Source: a virus | IMG/VR virus record: IMGVR_UViG_3300044639_000043 | Coordinates: 1-24,156 of that record | Direction: 5' to 3' (one strand) | Length of the DNA stretch: 24,156 nt | Shown here: in pieces, positions 17,101 to 24,138 of the stretch | How the letters are laid out: each line of letters begins with the position of its first letter | Numbering within the stretch: position 1 is the stretch's first letter | Notes under the pieces: model-generated | Databases searched by the model: none | Seen by the model: the letters and a program-made list of their open reading frames with translations, nothing else | What the model was told of the DNA's origin: nothing | Position numbers and translations under genes: made by a program

Positions 17101-18968
17101 GTTAAGAATGACCAAGCGCTTACCATTTGTTCGGCCAATTGAGTATTTGGAATACCCATCATCTTTTGAAATAATGCGTTACGACCTGCTGCTCTATCTA
17201 AGTCTCTTAAACTTGGAGCAGATGCTAACGGACTAAAATCAGAAGGCAAAACACCTTTATCTCTATAAGCATCATCCAAACCAAATAAGGCTTGATTTTT
17301 ACCAGTAAGGTACCGAACCAATTGTTGACCAGGTAGTGTGGTATTTAAACCACGAACCTCAGCAACAGTTCCCCATAGCCCATAATAAACTTCTTTTCTT
17401 TTACCTGTGTCTTCAATACTATCAAATGCCTGTGCTAATAGTTTAGATTCTCTTTTAGGCATAATCATAATAGCAACTCGGTATATTTGAGTTGAAGCAT
17501 CGGCTGCTGTAACATCAAATATATCATCTTTAAATAATGGAGCAATAGTAAATTTTGCTTTAGCTCTATCAATTCTTTGTTTTATATACGCAGTTGAAAA
17601 TCTTGCGACATCTGTAGGTTTTGTAGATGCTTTGACTATGTTAGTAAATTCTTCTTTTCCGTTAATAATAGTTTTAGCAATACCATCAGCATCAGTTGAT
17701 CCACCGAACCAACCATCATCTACTAGTTTAGGACCGACAGTATCTATATTTAATTTTTTACGACCAGTAGTAAGAGCTGCAACACGAGCCTTACGTAATG
17801 GATCCATTCTAGGAATTATAATTCTTCTACGACCAATAGAACCTTTAAGCATTTCATCTAATTGGTTAGTGTTCTCAAAAAATGCTTGTGCTGTTTTGGC
17901 ATTAGTAACTGGAACATCTGCTTTTAAGAATGTTTGTATTACAGTATTCCCATACTCGGGAGCTAAGGTTTCTAAATCTTTCTTAATTCTTAAAATTTGT
18001 TCAGTGTTTTTAACTGGAGCAGATTGTGCTTTTTGAAGTTCATCTAATTTAGCACCATATCGGTCCCAAAAATTAATTACTGGTGCCTTAGAAAATATAT
18101 CAGATACTCTATCTCCACCAGTTGCTACAGTAAGAGCATACTTACTAGCATCATACCAACGCTTTGCAGCACCAACTCTAAGTAGTGGATCAGATAAAAT
18201 TCTAAACGCAGCATCTACTGTACCTGATACAGCTTTATAAAAAAGGCCTGAGCCTTCCATACTTTGAGGTGTAATAAGATTTGCAAACTGACGACCAGGA
18301 GAGTATTTAGCAGCTTGTACCTGATCAAGAGTATCTTGAAAATTAGCTCTTGCGGCAGCAATATTATCAGGAGATATGCCAGGAATATTGTTTTGTCTTG
18401 GGTCTGCCAACATTATATACTTTTGTTGTTCAGGTGTAGCAGTTGCAAAAATATCTTCAGGCTTTTCTCCAGCAGCAATACGCATTGCTATACTTACTGC
18501 ATCTGTTCCCCATCTTGCTTTAGCATCGCCAATACGACCAGGACTAAATACCTTATCACCTTTATCATTGGCTATACGAAAAGCGCTACCAAGACTTACA
18601 TCTTGATCTATAGCAATAGCGGCAGTACGATAACCACGAGTCATTGCATCAGATATATTACCTAAACCAGCAAGTGTTTTACCACCTACATAACCGATAG
18701 CACTAGCGACTTGACCACCTGTATAGTGCCAAGCAGTTCCAAGCCAGCCACGATTAGGTTTTAATGCTGGATCCTCATTACCAAAATTTTTCTGTAAAGA
18801 TGTTTGTTGAGAAGGATCTAAATTATTATAAACTTGACTAGCTACATCTGGGGGTAGATTAGATAAATTTTTATGAACAGCAAGAGATTTATTAAAATCA
18901 TCAAGTTTATTTCGCTGCTCTGGCGTAAGTCCTGCTGCTAAAGCAGCAGCTTTTAGACTCTCAGACAT
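14130..18968 (-). CDS. Giant (1612 aa) putative internal virion/ejection protein
   Basis: The largest gene in the window, one uninterrupted frame from ATG 18968, with a GAGGTGAT ribosome site. It begins with a helical segment and then a Gly/Ala-rich amphipathic stretch (about 74-104, GWLGTAWHYTGGQVASAIGY) that could be membrane-active. A helical middle part includes a coiled coil (about 690-760), and long charged helices close the protein (NKLREMSKVYKEYKDEKA). I see no lytic transglycosylase, protease or kinase motif. Size and position suit a phage core protein that crosses the host envelope with the DNA (T7 gp16 and N4 internal proteins are the analogues). It is not a tape-measure type: there is no tail-tube gene and no tail chaperone nearby. 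A maturation or structural role is the alternative. Confidence 0.62.
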   Translation of the reverse strand: MSESLKAAALAAGLTPEQRNKLDDFNKSLAVHKNLSNLPPDVASQVYNNLDPSQQTSLQKNFGNEDPALKPNRGWLGTAWHYTGGQVASAIGYVGGKTLAGLGNISDAMTRGYRTAAIAIDQDVSLGSAFRIANDKGDKVFSPGRIGDAKARWGTDAVSIAMRIAAGEKPEDIFATATPEQQKYIMLADPRQNNIPGISPDNIAAARANFQDTLDQVQAAKYSPGRQFANLITPQSMEGSGLFYKAVSGTVDAAFRILSDPLLRVGAAKRWYDASKYALTVATGGDRVSDIFSKAPVINFWDRYGAKLDELQKAQSAPVKNTEQILRIKKDLETLAPEYGNTVIQTFLKADVPVTNAKTAQAFFENTNQLDEMLKGSIGRRRIIIPRMDPLRKARVAALTTGRKKLNIDTVGPKLVDDGWFGGSTDADGIAKTIINGKEEFTNIVKASTKPTDVARFSTAYIKQRIDRAKAKFTIAPLFKDDIFDVTAADASTQIYRVAIMIMPKRESKLLAQAFDSIEDTGKRKEVYYGLWGTVAEVRGLNTTLPGQQLVRYLTGKNQALFGLDDAYRDKGVLPSDFSPLASAPSLRDLDRAAGRNALFQKMMGIPNTQLAEQMVSAWSFLTLAGPRYALRNAGEDLMMNLAIGQSVWGVAKNRVLSTRINTYLAAAMKAEGKVKWSENPLGFAMRLVNKNEVDDIAKELIVLKTTFDNASSELSKLRIKLSKTKDPIDVSDIELKIKELEYVVKGGLTKQTREIFARTLTTGKVNRFREKLGLKPFAKKEADLLAEQVKYGDVDNALGEISESASNFASGATDYVGRAQELVKRTGTKVVPLQVVIPKNLVKKPGERAFVPQAISTQDEASIYTWMSRIGYYANDDLGKIAIANLDDQGEFLKQGRIWLQTKAGKQYLKDAQLSNDMSESQLLDLAFNRTKSHFVKRDGNINLDFLNKIRIMGKSGKYKVEGKLSIDDMPTDDADIPFAIAGPTLVPVVSLDQTTSTVMRTGWAWLGLANARMSRQPLVLNEMVAIRKEMQKTGFEKKWIESHIAGIDPTNTTGIAIATERAKVALATAVQERAVSQILQYVDNPLVRTQIAFNSRNFARFYRATEDFYRRMYRVVRYNPEALVKAALTYEGVAHSGWVQKDDQGEDYFVYPGIAPVYNAIQDVLSRLGIADEFKTPFPVEFGAKIKMLTPSLNPDSIVPTFSGPLAGASVKTVTTLLGFVDEKSADSLDGYLLGKYSVDRPILSVLLPSHINRLIGALDTDERNSQYASAWRKAVTYLEASGNGLPKRYDDDGMLLPPTTAEQEEYRIRVKNTTLGVLRVRFALGFLAPASPQVQLKSDMAQWISDNSRANWKQAFNNLLDKYPGDYDAAMAKWVELFPNQVPYTVTESERKSIAPLKYAEESGYFVDNNRELFKDFPNAAAFLIPHKTGFSWDTYQIMRGMGMTYNKRVDDYLREVQTSSDLQTYYKRKEAFESSLENSTVDFERTQLRKEFDSWKDVFFAARPLVREELGTTGSQRAANRLNTLDELDNMLAQNIGIRKDVQNKLREMSKVYKEYKDEKANYDEFGGSQKLIKYLKDDTILKLRELARYNENTQAVYDVLFGRLLGD

Positions 18969-19366
18969 TAATCACCTCGCGATAAAGCATCCTGATATAA
19001 AATACCTATTTCGCCGGTAGTATCAAATGCTAACATTGGTGCTAATGTATCTGATAATTTAACTGATGACTTTTTCATTAATAGTGCAGAGGAACCAACA
19101 TCACTACCAGCATCTACACCAGCTAATATATTTTGAGTTGGTTTTTGTGATGGAGCAAATAGTGGAGTTACAGGAGTTTGTGTCGCTAGACTAGCAGGTC
19201 TTCCACCTACATTATCTGCTACACCACGAGTCTTTGATTTAGGTGCTGCTGTACTAATTTCAGGAGTATCATCTGAATAAAATGCAGAACCTAAGGATAA
19301 TTTATCTGTTCTTGTAGAATATATGCTTGGACCCGATGGACCAGCTAGTGGATTCGTCATTGACAT
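18968..19366 (-). CDS. Small protein before the giant gene, unknown function
   Basis: 132 residues with Pro, Ser, Thr and Gly bias in its first 85 residues (PLAGPSGPSIYSTRTDKLSL; SLATQTPVTPLFAPSQK), so probably disordered. It ends in a hydrophobic helical part (LAPMLAFDTTGEIGILYQDA). The AAAGGAGG ribosome site is perfect, and the gene overlaps the next start (TAATG). It may be a short internal virion protein or a linker for the giant protein. No family recognised. Confidence 0.6.
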   Translation of the reverse strand: MSMTNPLAGPSGPSIYSTRTDKLSLGSAFYSDDTPEISTAAPKSKTRGVADNVGGRPASLATQTPVTPLFAPSQKPTQNILAGVDAGSDVGSSALLMKKSSVKLSDTLAPMLAFDTTGEIGILYQDALSRGD

Positions 19367-19367
19367 A

Positions 19368-19574
19368 CTAGTCCTCCTTTAAAGTTTCTAAATCTTGTGA
19401 AAATTCTTGCCAAACTTTTTCTTCTTGGCTTTTCTGAGTTGAATGATAGATAGCTAATTGGTGCAGATCATCTGCAAGTGCTTCTATCACTGATGTTAAA
19501 TTTAAAAAGAATCCTGATATTATTACTAAGTAATCTGACAATCGCACTGGGCGATTGATGTTATTATCTTTCAC
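19368..19574 (-). CDS. Small helical protein, 68 aa
   Basis: 68 residues starting with GTG at 19574, with AGGAG before it. Residues about 14-33 (DYLVIISGFFLNLTSVIEAL) are hydrophobic and may be a membrane segment or a buried helix. The rest is a charged coil (STQKSQEEKVWQEFSQDLET). The stop is one base before the next start. Unknown function; it may be a small virion or membrane protein. Confidence 0.58.
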   Translation of the reverse strand: MKDNNINRPVRLSDYLVIISGFFLNLTSVIEALADDLHQLAIYHSTQKSQEEKVWQEFSQDLETLKED

Positions 19575-19598
19575 CCAGCGCTCCTGTCAATAAAATAA

Positions 19599-19730
19599 TT
19601 AAGCCTTTGTTCCCTTACGACCTGCCGGTGTATATCCGAATCTAACTTCTCCGCCGACTGGCTTGGATGTATCCATCTTGCCTTGTACAGGTTTGACCTC
19701 TACAGACTTTTGAAATGTTCCCTTTTTCAT
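19599..19730 (-). CDS. Small basic protein after the portal gene, 43 aa
   Basis: Translated by hand from the ATG at 19730 (MKKGTFQKSVEVKPVQGKMD) to the TAA at 19599, ending RFGYTPAGRKGTKA. It has one of the best ribosome sites in the window (AAGGAGGTGA, six bases ahead) and starts 15 bases after the portal stop, so it is almost certainly translated. Basic (about 20 percent Lys), with no known domain. Possible head-completion peptide. Confidence 0.72.
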   Translation of the reverse strand: MKKGTFQKSVEVKPVQGKMDTSKPVGGEVRFGYTPAGRKGTKA

Positions 19731-19745
19731 TTTCACCTCCTTATA

Positions 19746-21494
19746 TTAAGCTGCGCCACTTATAGAGGCGAGTAGTTGTGCGATATCTGGTTGAGGTTGT
19801 CCAGCAGCAGGGGCCTCTCCGCTTTGTTGTTCTGGAGTTGGCTGCGAGGCAGGAACGGGGGCCGCTCCTACTGCTGGAATATTAGGTTGCTCTGGCATTG
19901 CTGGTGGTGTTGGTTGTGGTTCTGGTGCAAAAGCCTTCTCGATAATAGTCTCTAGTTGTAAACCTTTTTGTCTACCTTGGATTACTTCAGCAATTCTTGC
20001 AATGATTTGAGATGGGTCTTGGCCTTGGGCAGCAAGTGCGGGAATAGCTTGTGCATACTGAGCAACAGCAACGCGAAGAGAATCGCGCATTTCTTCAATG
20101 TCAACCCTTTGTTCTTCTTGCGTAACATTTAACTCCATTGGGATTTCTCGGCGAACATAATCACGGGACACTAACTTATCGCTACGCATTTGTAGTAATG
20201 CAATGATGGCTCGGTTAGGATCCATACCAGACATAATGCCGTAACGTACATCTACGCCATACTCGCCTTTAATATCACGAGATGGTGTGTACTTCATTGT
20301 ATAAGGTGTACCGTCATCGGTTCCCTTAATAGTCTTAGTCATACTACCAAAGACAACTTCATCTACTTCAAAGCAAAGTGCAACTAACTCTTGGAACAAT
20401 CTAGCAAACTGTGCTTGTGCTGCTTTAACCTGTGTATCAAAGCCTGCTTGTAATGCTTGAACTCCACGACCTGTAACAACAGAGGCATCAATATTACCTG
20501 AACGAGATTCAGGATAGCGAGAACCTAGTCTTAACTCACGCTCTAGTACACCTGACTCTGTAAATACTCCTGCTGGTAGTTCTAATGGAACTCTACGAAT
20601 ACCTTGTGGATTAGCAGAACGCATAATTGCATCTGGTCCTAGTGCTAACTCCTGTACATCTTGTGGAATAGCGATAGGTGCTTGAATAGATTTCTCTGCT
20701 GCTTGGATCTGTAATACTGCAAAGCGAGCACGGGCTAATTGAACAGATAGAACATCATCAAATTGTCCACGAGCTTCACCATCTAAAGATGAGCGAAGTG
20801 CAACTCTTGCTAAACACTTACCTACTGGGTTAGGTGTATTAGATAGAATTAGATTATTACGCTCTGGTATAAAAATTAAGTCTTGGTCTTTGTCGTGGTA
20901 TCTAACGATAGATAGATAAGGGGATGCGTAAGCATAAACACTCTTACCAATTATCTGATCGTAATACTCAGGATACTGGGATGCGATAGTCTCAGCATCG
21001 GATGCAATGATCTGTGATATAGATAGGCAACGACCAAATCTATCTACCTCAGGATATACACCAAATGGATTTAGTAAACGGATACGAGGATTGTTTGTCT
21101 CGTAATCCATCTCCACCATTGCAGGTAGTAGACCGTAGGTGTTAAAGTAATCAGCACCTTGATACATCTGGATCTGTAGATCAGATGAGGAAACATAATA
21201 ATTTGCGATACGAGTTCTAGTATCAGCAGCACGGCGTTGGGCATCAGATACCATATTGGTTGCTGCACAGTTAAAGGATGGCAGTGGTGCCATTACCTCT
21301 GCTAGATCACGGGCTGCTACATCTACAAAGTTTGCAACTAAAGGCTTTGGGTAATCCTCTGAGAACATAGATGGATATACTTTTGATATATCACCTTGGC
21401 GCACAGAAAGAACATCGCGCATACGCTGGTCTCTGGCTGCATAGCGGTTCTTCAACCGATCTATCTTAGCGACTACCTCTTTAGTAGATAACAA
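19746..21494 (-). CDS. Portal protein
   Basis: 582 residues, directly after the large terminase, as is usual for phages. The dodecameric portal forms the DNA entry and exit channel and binds the terminase and adaptor. The sequence is of mixed helix and strand: an N-terminal helical start (KEVVAKIDRLKNRYAARDQR), a middle with IRLLNPFGVYPEVDRFGRC and a helical core region with QALQAGFDTQVKAAQAQFAR that resembles portal clip and stem parts. The C-terminal 80 residues are Pro/Gln-rich (QPTPPAMPEQPNIPAVG), probably flexible. The start is TTG (21494), read from AAGGAG overlapping the terminase stop. Family assignment rests on position, size and pattern. Confidence 0.85.
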   Translation of the reverse strand: MLSTKEVVAKIDRLKNRYAARDQRMRDVLSVRQGDISKVYPSMFSEDYPKPLVANFVDVAARDLAEVMAPLPSFNCAATNMVSDAQRRAADTRTRIANYYVSSSDLQIQMYQGADYFNTYGLLPAMVEMDYETNNPRIRLLNPFGVYPEVDRFGRCLSISQIIASDAETIASQYPEYYDQIIGKSVYAYASPYLSIVRYHDKDQDLIFIPERNNLILSNTPNPVGKCLARVALRSSLDGEARGQFDDVLSVQLARARFAVLQIQAAEKSIQAPIAIPQDVQELALGPDAIMRSANPQGIRRVPLELPAGVFTESGVLERELRLGSRYPESRSGNIDASVVTGRGVQALQAGFDTQVKAAQAQFARLFQELVALCFEVDEVVFGSMTKTIKGTDDGTPYTMKYTPSRDIKGEYGVDVRYGIMSGMDPNRAIIALLQMRSDKLVSRDYVRREIPMELNVTQEEQRVDIEEMRDSLRVAVAQYAQAIPALAAQGQDPSQIIARIAEVIQGRQKGLQLETIIEKAFAPEPQPTPPAMPEQPNIPAVGAAPVPASQPTPEQQSGEAPAAGQPQPDIAQLLASISGAA

Positions 21495-21503
21495 TATTGC
21501 TCC

Positions 21504-23366
21504 TTAAATAAATGTGCGTTCCTTCTCAGCAAAGAGTTCATCTAGATTGACGACTACTCTTTTGTTTTGTTCATACTTTGATAGGAATGGATTTTTAAGA
21601 TGGTGTGTCTGGTACTTACCATAGTTGAGCATCTCTCTTGCTCTGATCTCACAGAACCAAAGAGCCATTACCATATCTGTCTTACCCTTAGTCGTAGGAG
21701 ACCAAGTAATTAACTGCTCGATTAGAGCCTTAATGTTTTCAGTTTGATCTGAAGGTAGGTGTATTAGATTATCTCTATGGTGCTTACCATCAAATTGCTT
21801 AGTACCAAATAAGGTAGCCATAGATGCTACACCGAAACCTGCATCCCATTTATTACTACCGGTATGGTGCTCTTTAAACTGTACACCTTTAGATGCTAAG
21901 TGCATCTTGATACCTTCATCTTGTGTTAGGAAAGATTGAAAGGCGTTCTTCTCGACTATCCACTCACTAGGTGAGTACAGGGATGTCCAATCAAATATTA
22001 AATTTCTAATAGCAGCAGGGCTAGGTCTGGTAATCTTAATAGCATCTACAATATAGCGTTTACTGGTAGCTCTATCTATTGCATAACAGATAGCTGCGGT
22101 ATCTCCTACCATCGCAGGGTCTAACCCACAGATATAGGTAAAGCCATTTAAATCTCTTGGATGTCCAGGATGACCTGCGGTTAACCTACCTGACTTACGC
22201 ATACCATCTATAGAGCCACGAACACAGACTGGGTCAAAGGCCGCATCATCTGAGATATCTTGTTGCTGATAAATCAAAGCCCAAGTTGAAGCATCCATAG
22301 ATTGGCGTTCGTTATATAAGTTACGCCCATTCCATCTAGGATAAAATCCAGTTACTGGATCCTTCTCCTCTTCCTTCTGACCATCAAAGGGTTGATCTGA
22401 GGCAGGCCATAATGTAACCCACTCTTCAGGCTTCTCACTAGATTCTAATAGGGCTGGCATTGCAAGGTAGGACCAAGGTACTAGACCGCCTGGGTATCTA
22501 TCTTCATTGCGTAGTTCTTTGTATAGATCAACGGAGGCAACGCGGGTACCGATAATAATTAATTTACCACTAGGGTTAAGACGAGATCTAACATCTTGGG
22601 TTAACCACTTAATCTGTCGTTCAAAGTCATTGGCATTAGATAGAGTTACAGCATCATCTACTATAATCATATCGGCTCTTTTACCGTAGATCTGACCGCC
22701 AATACCTACTGCTTCTATATTGGGATCCTTCTCAGATGATTCACGCAACTCATCTCCAAAGGTAACCCTAGTTGCCTGCCAAGAGGCACTCTTAGATCTA
22801 AACCCTACACCGGCTGCGTATGCTGATTGTAGCTCCTCATATGAGGGGTGAGTTAATCTCTGCTTTATAGCGTATAAGAAATCTGCGGCTAATCTTTGAG
22901 TCTGAGAAACTATAAGTACTCTAAAGTTAGGGTTCTTACAAACCTGCCAGGTTACGTAGTCAATAGTAATAGTCATTGACTTGGCGTGGTTGGGTGGAAT
23001 ATTTAGAAGTATGCGGTTATTAGCTAGGCCTGGTTCATACTTCATAGAGGGGTGTAACCAAGAAGGTTTACCAACCTCAATCATATCTACTAGATTTTGT
23101 TGATGGGGGAATGTCTTGTTCTTTAAGAAGCGATCTCTGAAGGTAGCAAAGCTAATCTCATTTATATCACCGAGTGCAAAGTTCTTATCTCGTAAACCTA
23201 GCCTAGTTCGATCGACCTTATCGGCGAATACCTTATCGCTTCTACGGTAGTACTCGTAGGTCTTCATAGATTTGCCGGCTGAAGCGCAGGCTTGCTCTAT
23301 TGTCATACCCTCTGCTACACAACCGAGAATAATCCGCTTGGCTATGTCGGCGGAATTTTCAGTCAT
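21504..23366 (-). CDS. terL: Large terminase with small-terminase-like N-terminal helix-turn-helix
   Basis: 620 residues. Residues 1-57 read as a helix-turn-helix (DIAKRIILGCVAEGMTIEQA, then SMKTYEYYRRSDKVFADKVD), a type found in small terminases. Residues about 60-330 are the ATPase: Walker A-like PPNHAKS (124-130, with Ala where Gly is usual), Walker B MIIVDDA (233-239) and the coupling motif IIGTR (271-275). Residues about 405-600 are the RNase H-like nuclease with Asp416 in LDPAM, Glu472 in WIVEKN and a late Asp in KTDMVMAL (564). It would cut the concatemer and pump DNA into the head through the portal encoded next. The start overlaps the previous stop (TAATG). Confidence 0.95.
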   Translation of the reverse strand: MTENSADIAKRIILGCVAEGMTIEQACASAGKSMKTYEYYRRSDKVFADKVDRTRLGLRDKNFALGDINEISFATFRDRFLKNKTFPHQQNLVDMIEVGKPSWLHPSMKYEPGLANNRILLNIPPNHAKSMTITIDYVTWQVCKNPNFRVLIVSQTQRLAADFLYAIKQRLTHPSYEELQSAYAAGVGFRSKSASWQATRVTFGDELRESSEKDPNIEAVGIGGQIYGKRADMIIVDDAVTLSNANDFERQIKWLTQDVRSRLNPSGKLIIIGTRVASVDLYKELRNEDRYPGGLVPWSYLAMPALLESSEKPEEWVTLWPASDQPFDGQKEEEKDPVTGFYPRWNGRNLYNERQSMDASTWALIYQQQDISDDAAFDPVCVRGSIDGMRKSGRLTAGHPGHPRDLNGFTYICGLDPAMVGDTAAICYAIDRATSKRYIVDAIKITRPSPAAIRNLIFDWTSLYSPSEWIVEKNAFQSFLTQDEGIKMHLASKGVQFKEHHTGSNKWDAGFGVASMATLFGTKQFDGKHHRDNLIHLPSDQTENIKALIEQLITWSPTTKGKTDMVMALWFCEIRAREMLNYGKYQTHHLKNPFLSKYEQNKRVVVNLDELFAEKERTFI

Positions 23367-23824
23367 TATTTATTCTTAGGCTTAGAAGGATTCTTCTGTC
23401 CAGCTTTGTAAGCTACTGCTGCTGCGCCACCTGTTACTAATGCTGCTTTTGCTTTTGACCTACCAATGATAGGTGCTGCAGCTTTAATAGCTGCCATCTC
23501 TGCTTCTTTAATTGTTTTATAGTTCTTACCTTCTATTGCAGCCTTAATAGATTTAAGTTGCCCTGGAGTAAGGTCTGCTTTCTTAAAAGTAATTTTAGCA
23601 GCTTGAGGCGTAATGCCTTTACCACCAGCTTTGCTGGTTACAGTTGCTGGTCCTTGGACTTTAATAGTCTTGGTTGCACCTTTACCTGTAGGTGCTTTAG
23701 TTCCAATATTCTTTGCCACGTTTTGAGCTGTCTTAATTCCCACCTTAGCAGCCTGCTTCTTTCCAAGTTGTGTAGCAACTGCTCTGCTTATAGTTATTGC
23801 TATTGGTACTAATGGTACTGCCAT
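23366..23824 (-). CDS. Small basic Ala/Lys-rich protein upstream of terminase
   Basis: 152 residues, the first gene of the operon. It is rich in Lys, Ala, Gly and Thr, with a hydrophobic start (MAVPLVPIAITISRAV) and a hydrophobic segment near the end (AALVTGGAAAVAYKAG), so it could associate with membrane or DNA. A helical middle segment (LTPGQLKSIKAAIEG) is visible. It occupies the place where small terminases usually lie, but I see no clear helix-turn-helix in it. The AAGGAG ribosome site is good. It could be a DNA-binding packaging factor or a virion protein. Being a real gene is well supported; role unknown. Confidence 0.7.
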   Translation of the reverse strand: MAVPLVPIAITISRAVATQLGKKQAAKVGIKTAQNVAKNIGTKAPTGKGATKTIKVQGPATVTSKAGGKGITPQAAKITFKKADLTPGQLKSIKAAIEGKNYKTIKEAEMAAIKAAAPIIGRSKAKAALVTGGAAAVAYKAGQKNPSKPKNK

Positions 23825-23836
23825 TATATTTCTCCT

Positions 23837-23858
23837 TGTGGATAAAACCTGTGGATAA
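23837..23858. promoter_or_regulatory. Two DnaA-box-like 9-mers in direct repeat
   Basis: TGTGGATAA occurs at 23837-23845 and 23850-23858; on the minus strand both read TTATCCACA, the perfect bacterial DnaA box, in tandem with a 13-base period. They sit in the leader of the first gene, just upstream of its Shine-Dalgarno. An AT-rich stretch follows (about 23865-23889). They may mark a replication origin, bring in host DnaA as a regulator, or be chance. Confidence 0.65.
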
Positions 23859-23863
23859 GCGCC

Positions 23864-23925
23864 GTAATTGAAATTTATAATTTTATACTGGGAGGATGAT
23901 AGGGGTTACTAGGAGTAACCTATTA
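23864..23925 (-). promoter_or_regulatory. Putative operon promoter/operator region
   Basis: An AT-rich segment with TATAAA-like hexamers on the minus strand near 23876-23889, and no better -10/-35 pair than a weak one. A perfect palindrome lies just upstream. The promoter for the leftward operon most likely starts here, because the operon's first gene is at 23824. No confident -35 box was found. Confidence 0.35.
23904..23920. repeat. 17-bp perfect palindrome (candidate operator)
   Basis: GGTTACT, three bases (AGG), then AGTAACC: a perfect seven-base inverted repeat. It lies about 15-30 bases upstream of the AT-rich candidate promoter. A dimeric repressor site would look like this. An RNA hairpin is the alternative. 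Confidence 0.55.
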
Positions 23926-23948
23926 CACCTGCCGCGATAGTGTGTGTG

Positions 23949-23985
23949 TGCTCGGTTCGCTTCGCTGTCGCTTTGCTCCCGAGCA
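23949..23985. repeat. Inverted repeat in the GC-rich block
   Basis: TGCTCGG (23949-23955) and CCGAGCA (23979-23985) are a perfect seven-base inverted repeat with a 23-base loop. The block is much richer in G and C than the genes on its left. Confidence 0.55.
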
Positions 23986-24011
23986 AGCCTAAAGCGCAGT
24001 GAGGGGTAAAA

Positions 24012-24055
24012 CCTCGGCTCGCCCTTAGGGGTCTCGCCGAGGCAACAGCCGAGGC
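24012..24055. repeat. Strong GC hairpin and direct repeat
   Basis: CCTCGGC (24012-24018) pairs with GCCGAGG (24036-24042), with an inner CCC/GGG pair closing a TTA loop. The GCCGAGGC unit recurs at 24048-24055, four bases on, so the left arm can pair with either copy. Two mutually exclusive folds are therefore possible. Confidence 0.6.
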
Positions 24056-24065
24056 GGTATGGGTC

Positions 24066-24090
24066 GTAAAACTAATAAGGTCCGTTTTAC
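24066..24090. repeat. GTAAAAC / GTTTTAC inverted repeat
   Basis: GTAAAAC (24066-24072) and GTTTTAC (24084-24090) form a perfect seven-base inverted repeat with an 11-base loop. A third GTAAAAC occurs at 24006-24012. This arrangement suits a structured RNA or a protein-binding array. Confidence 0.5.
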
Positions 24091-24109
24091 TCCCCTACTA
24101 TATATAAGG

Positions 24110-24138
24110 CGGGAAATATAACTCATTTCCCGTTTTTT
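24110..24138 (+). terminator. Rho-independent terminator facing right
   Basis: CGGGAAAT, a seven-base loop, then ATTTCCCG and TTTTTT: an eight-base-pair stem and a six-U tail on the plus strand. The other strand has no U-tail after the hairpin. It would end a rightward transcript, although no plus-strand gene is visible in the window. Confidence 0.75.

Noticed and set aside
18264-18665. Plus-strand frames inside the giant gene
   Set aside because: Antisense shadows; low-complexity Ser/Ile/Cys-rich products, no ribosome site, and they lie wholly inside a well-supported gene.
23896-23940. 14-codon plus-strand frame after GGGAGG
   Set aside because: The ATG directly abuts the AGG, too close for initiation, and it runs over the palindrome.
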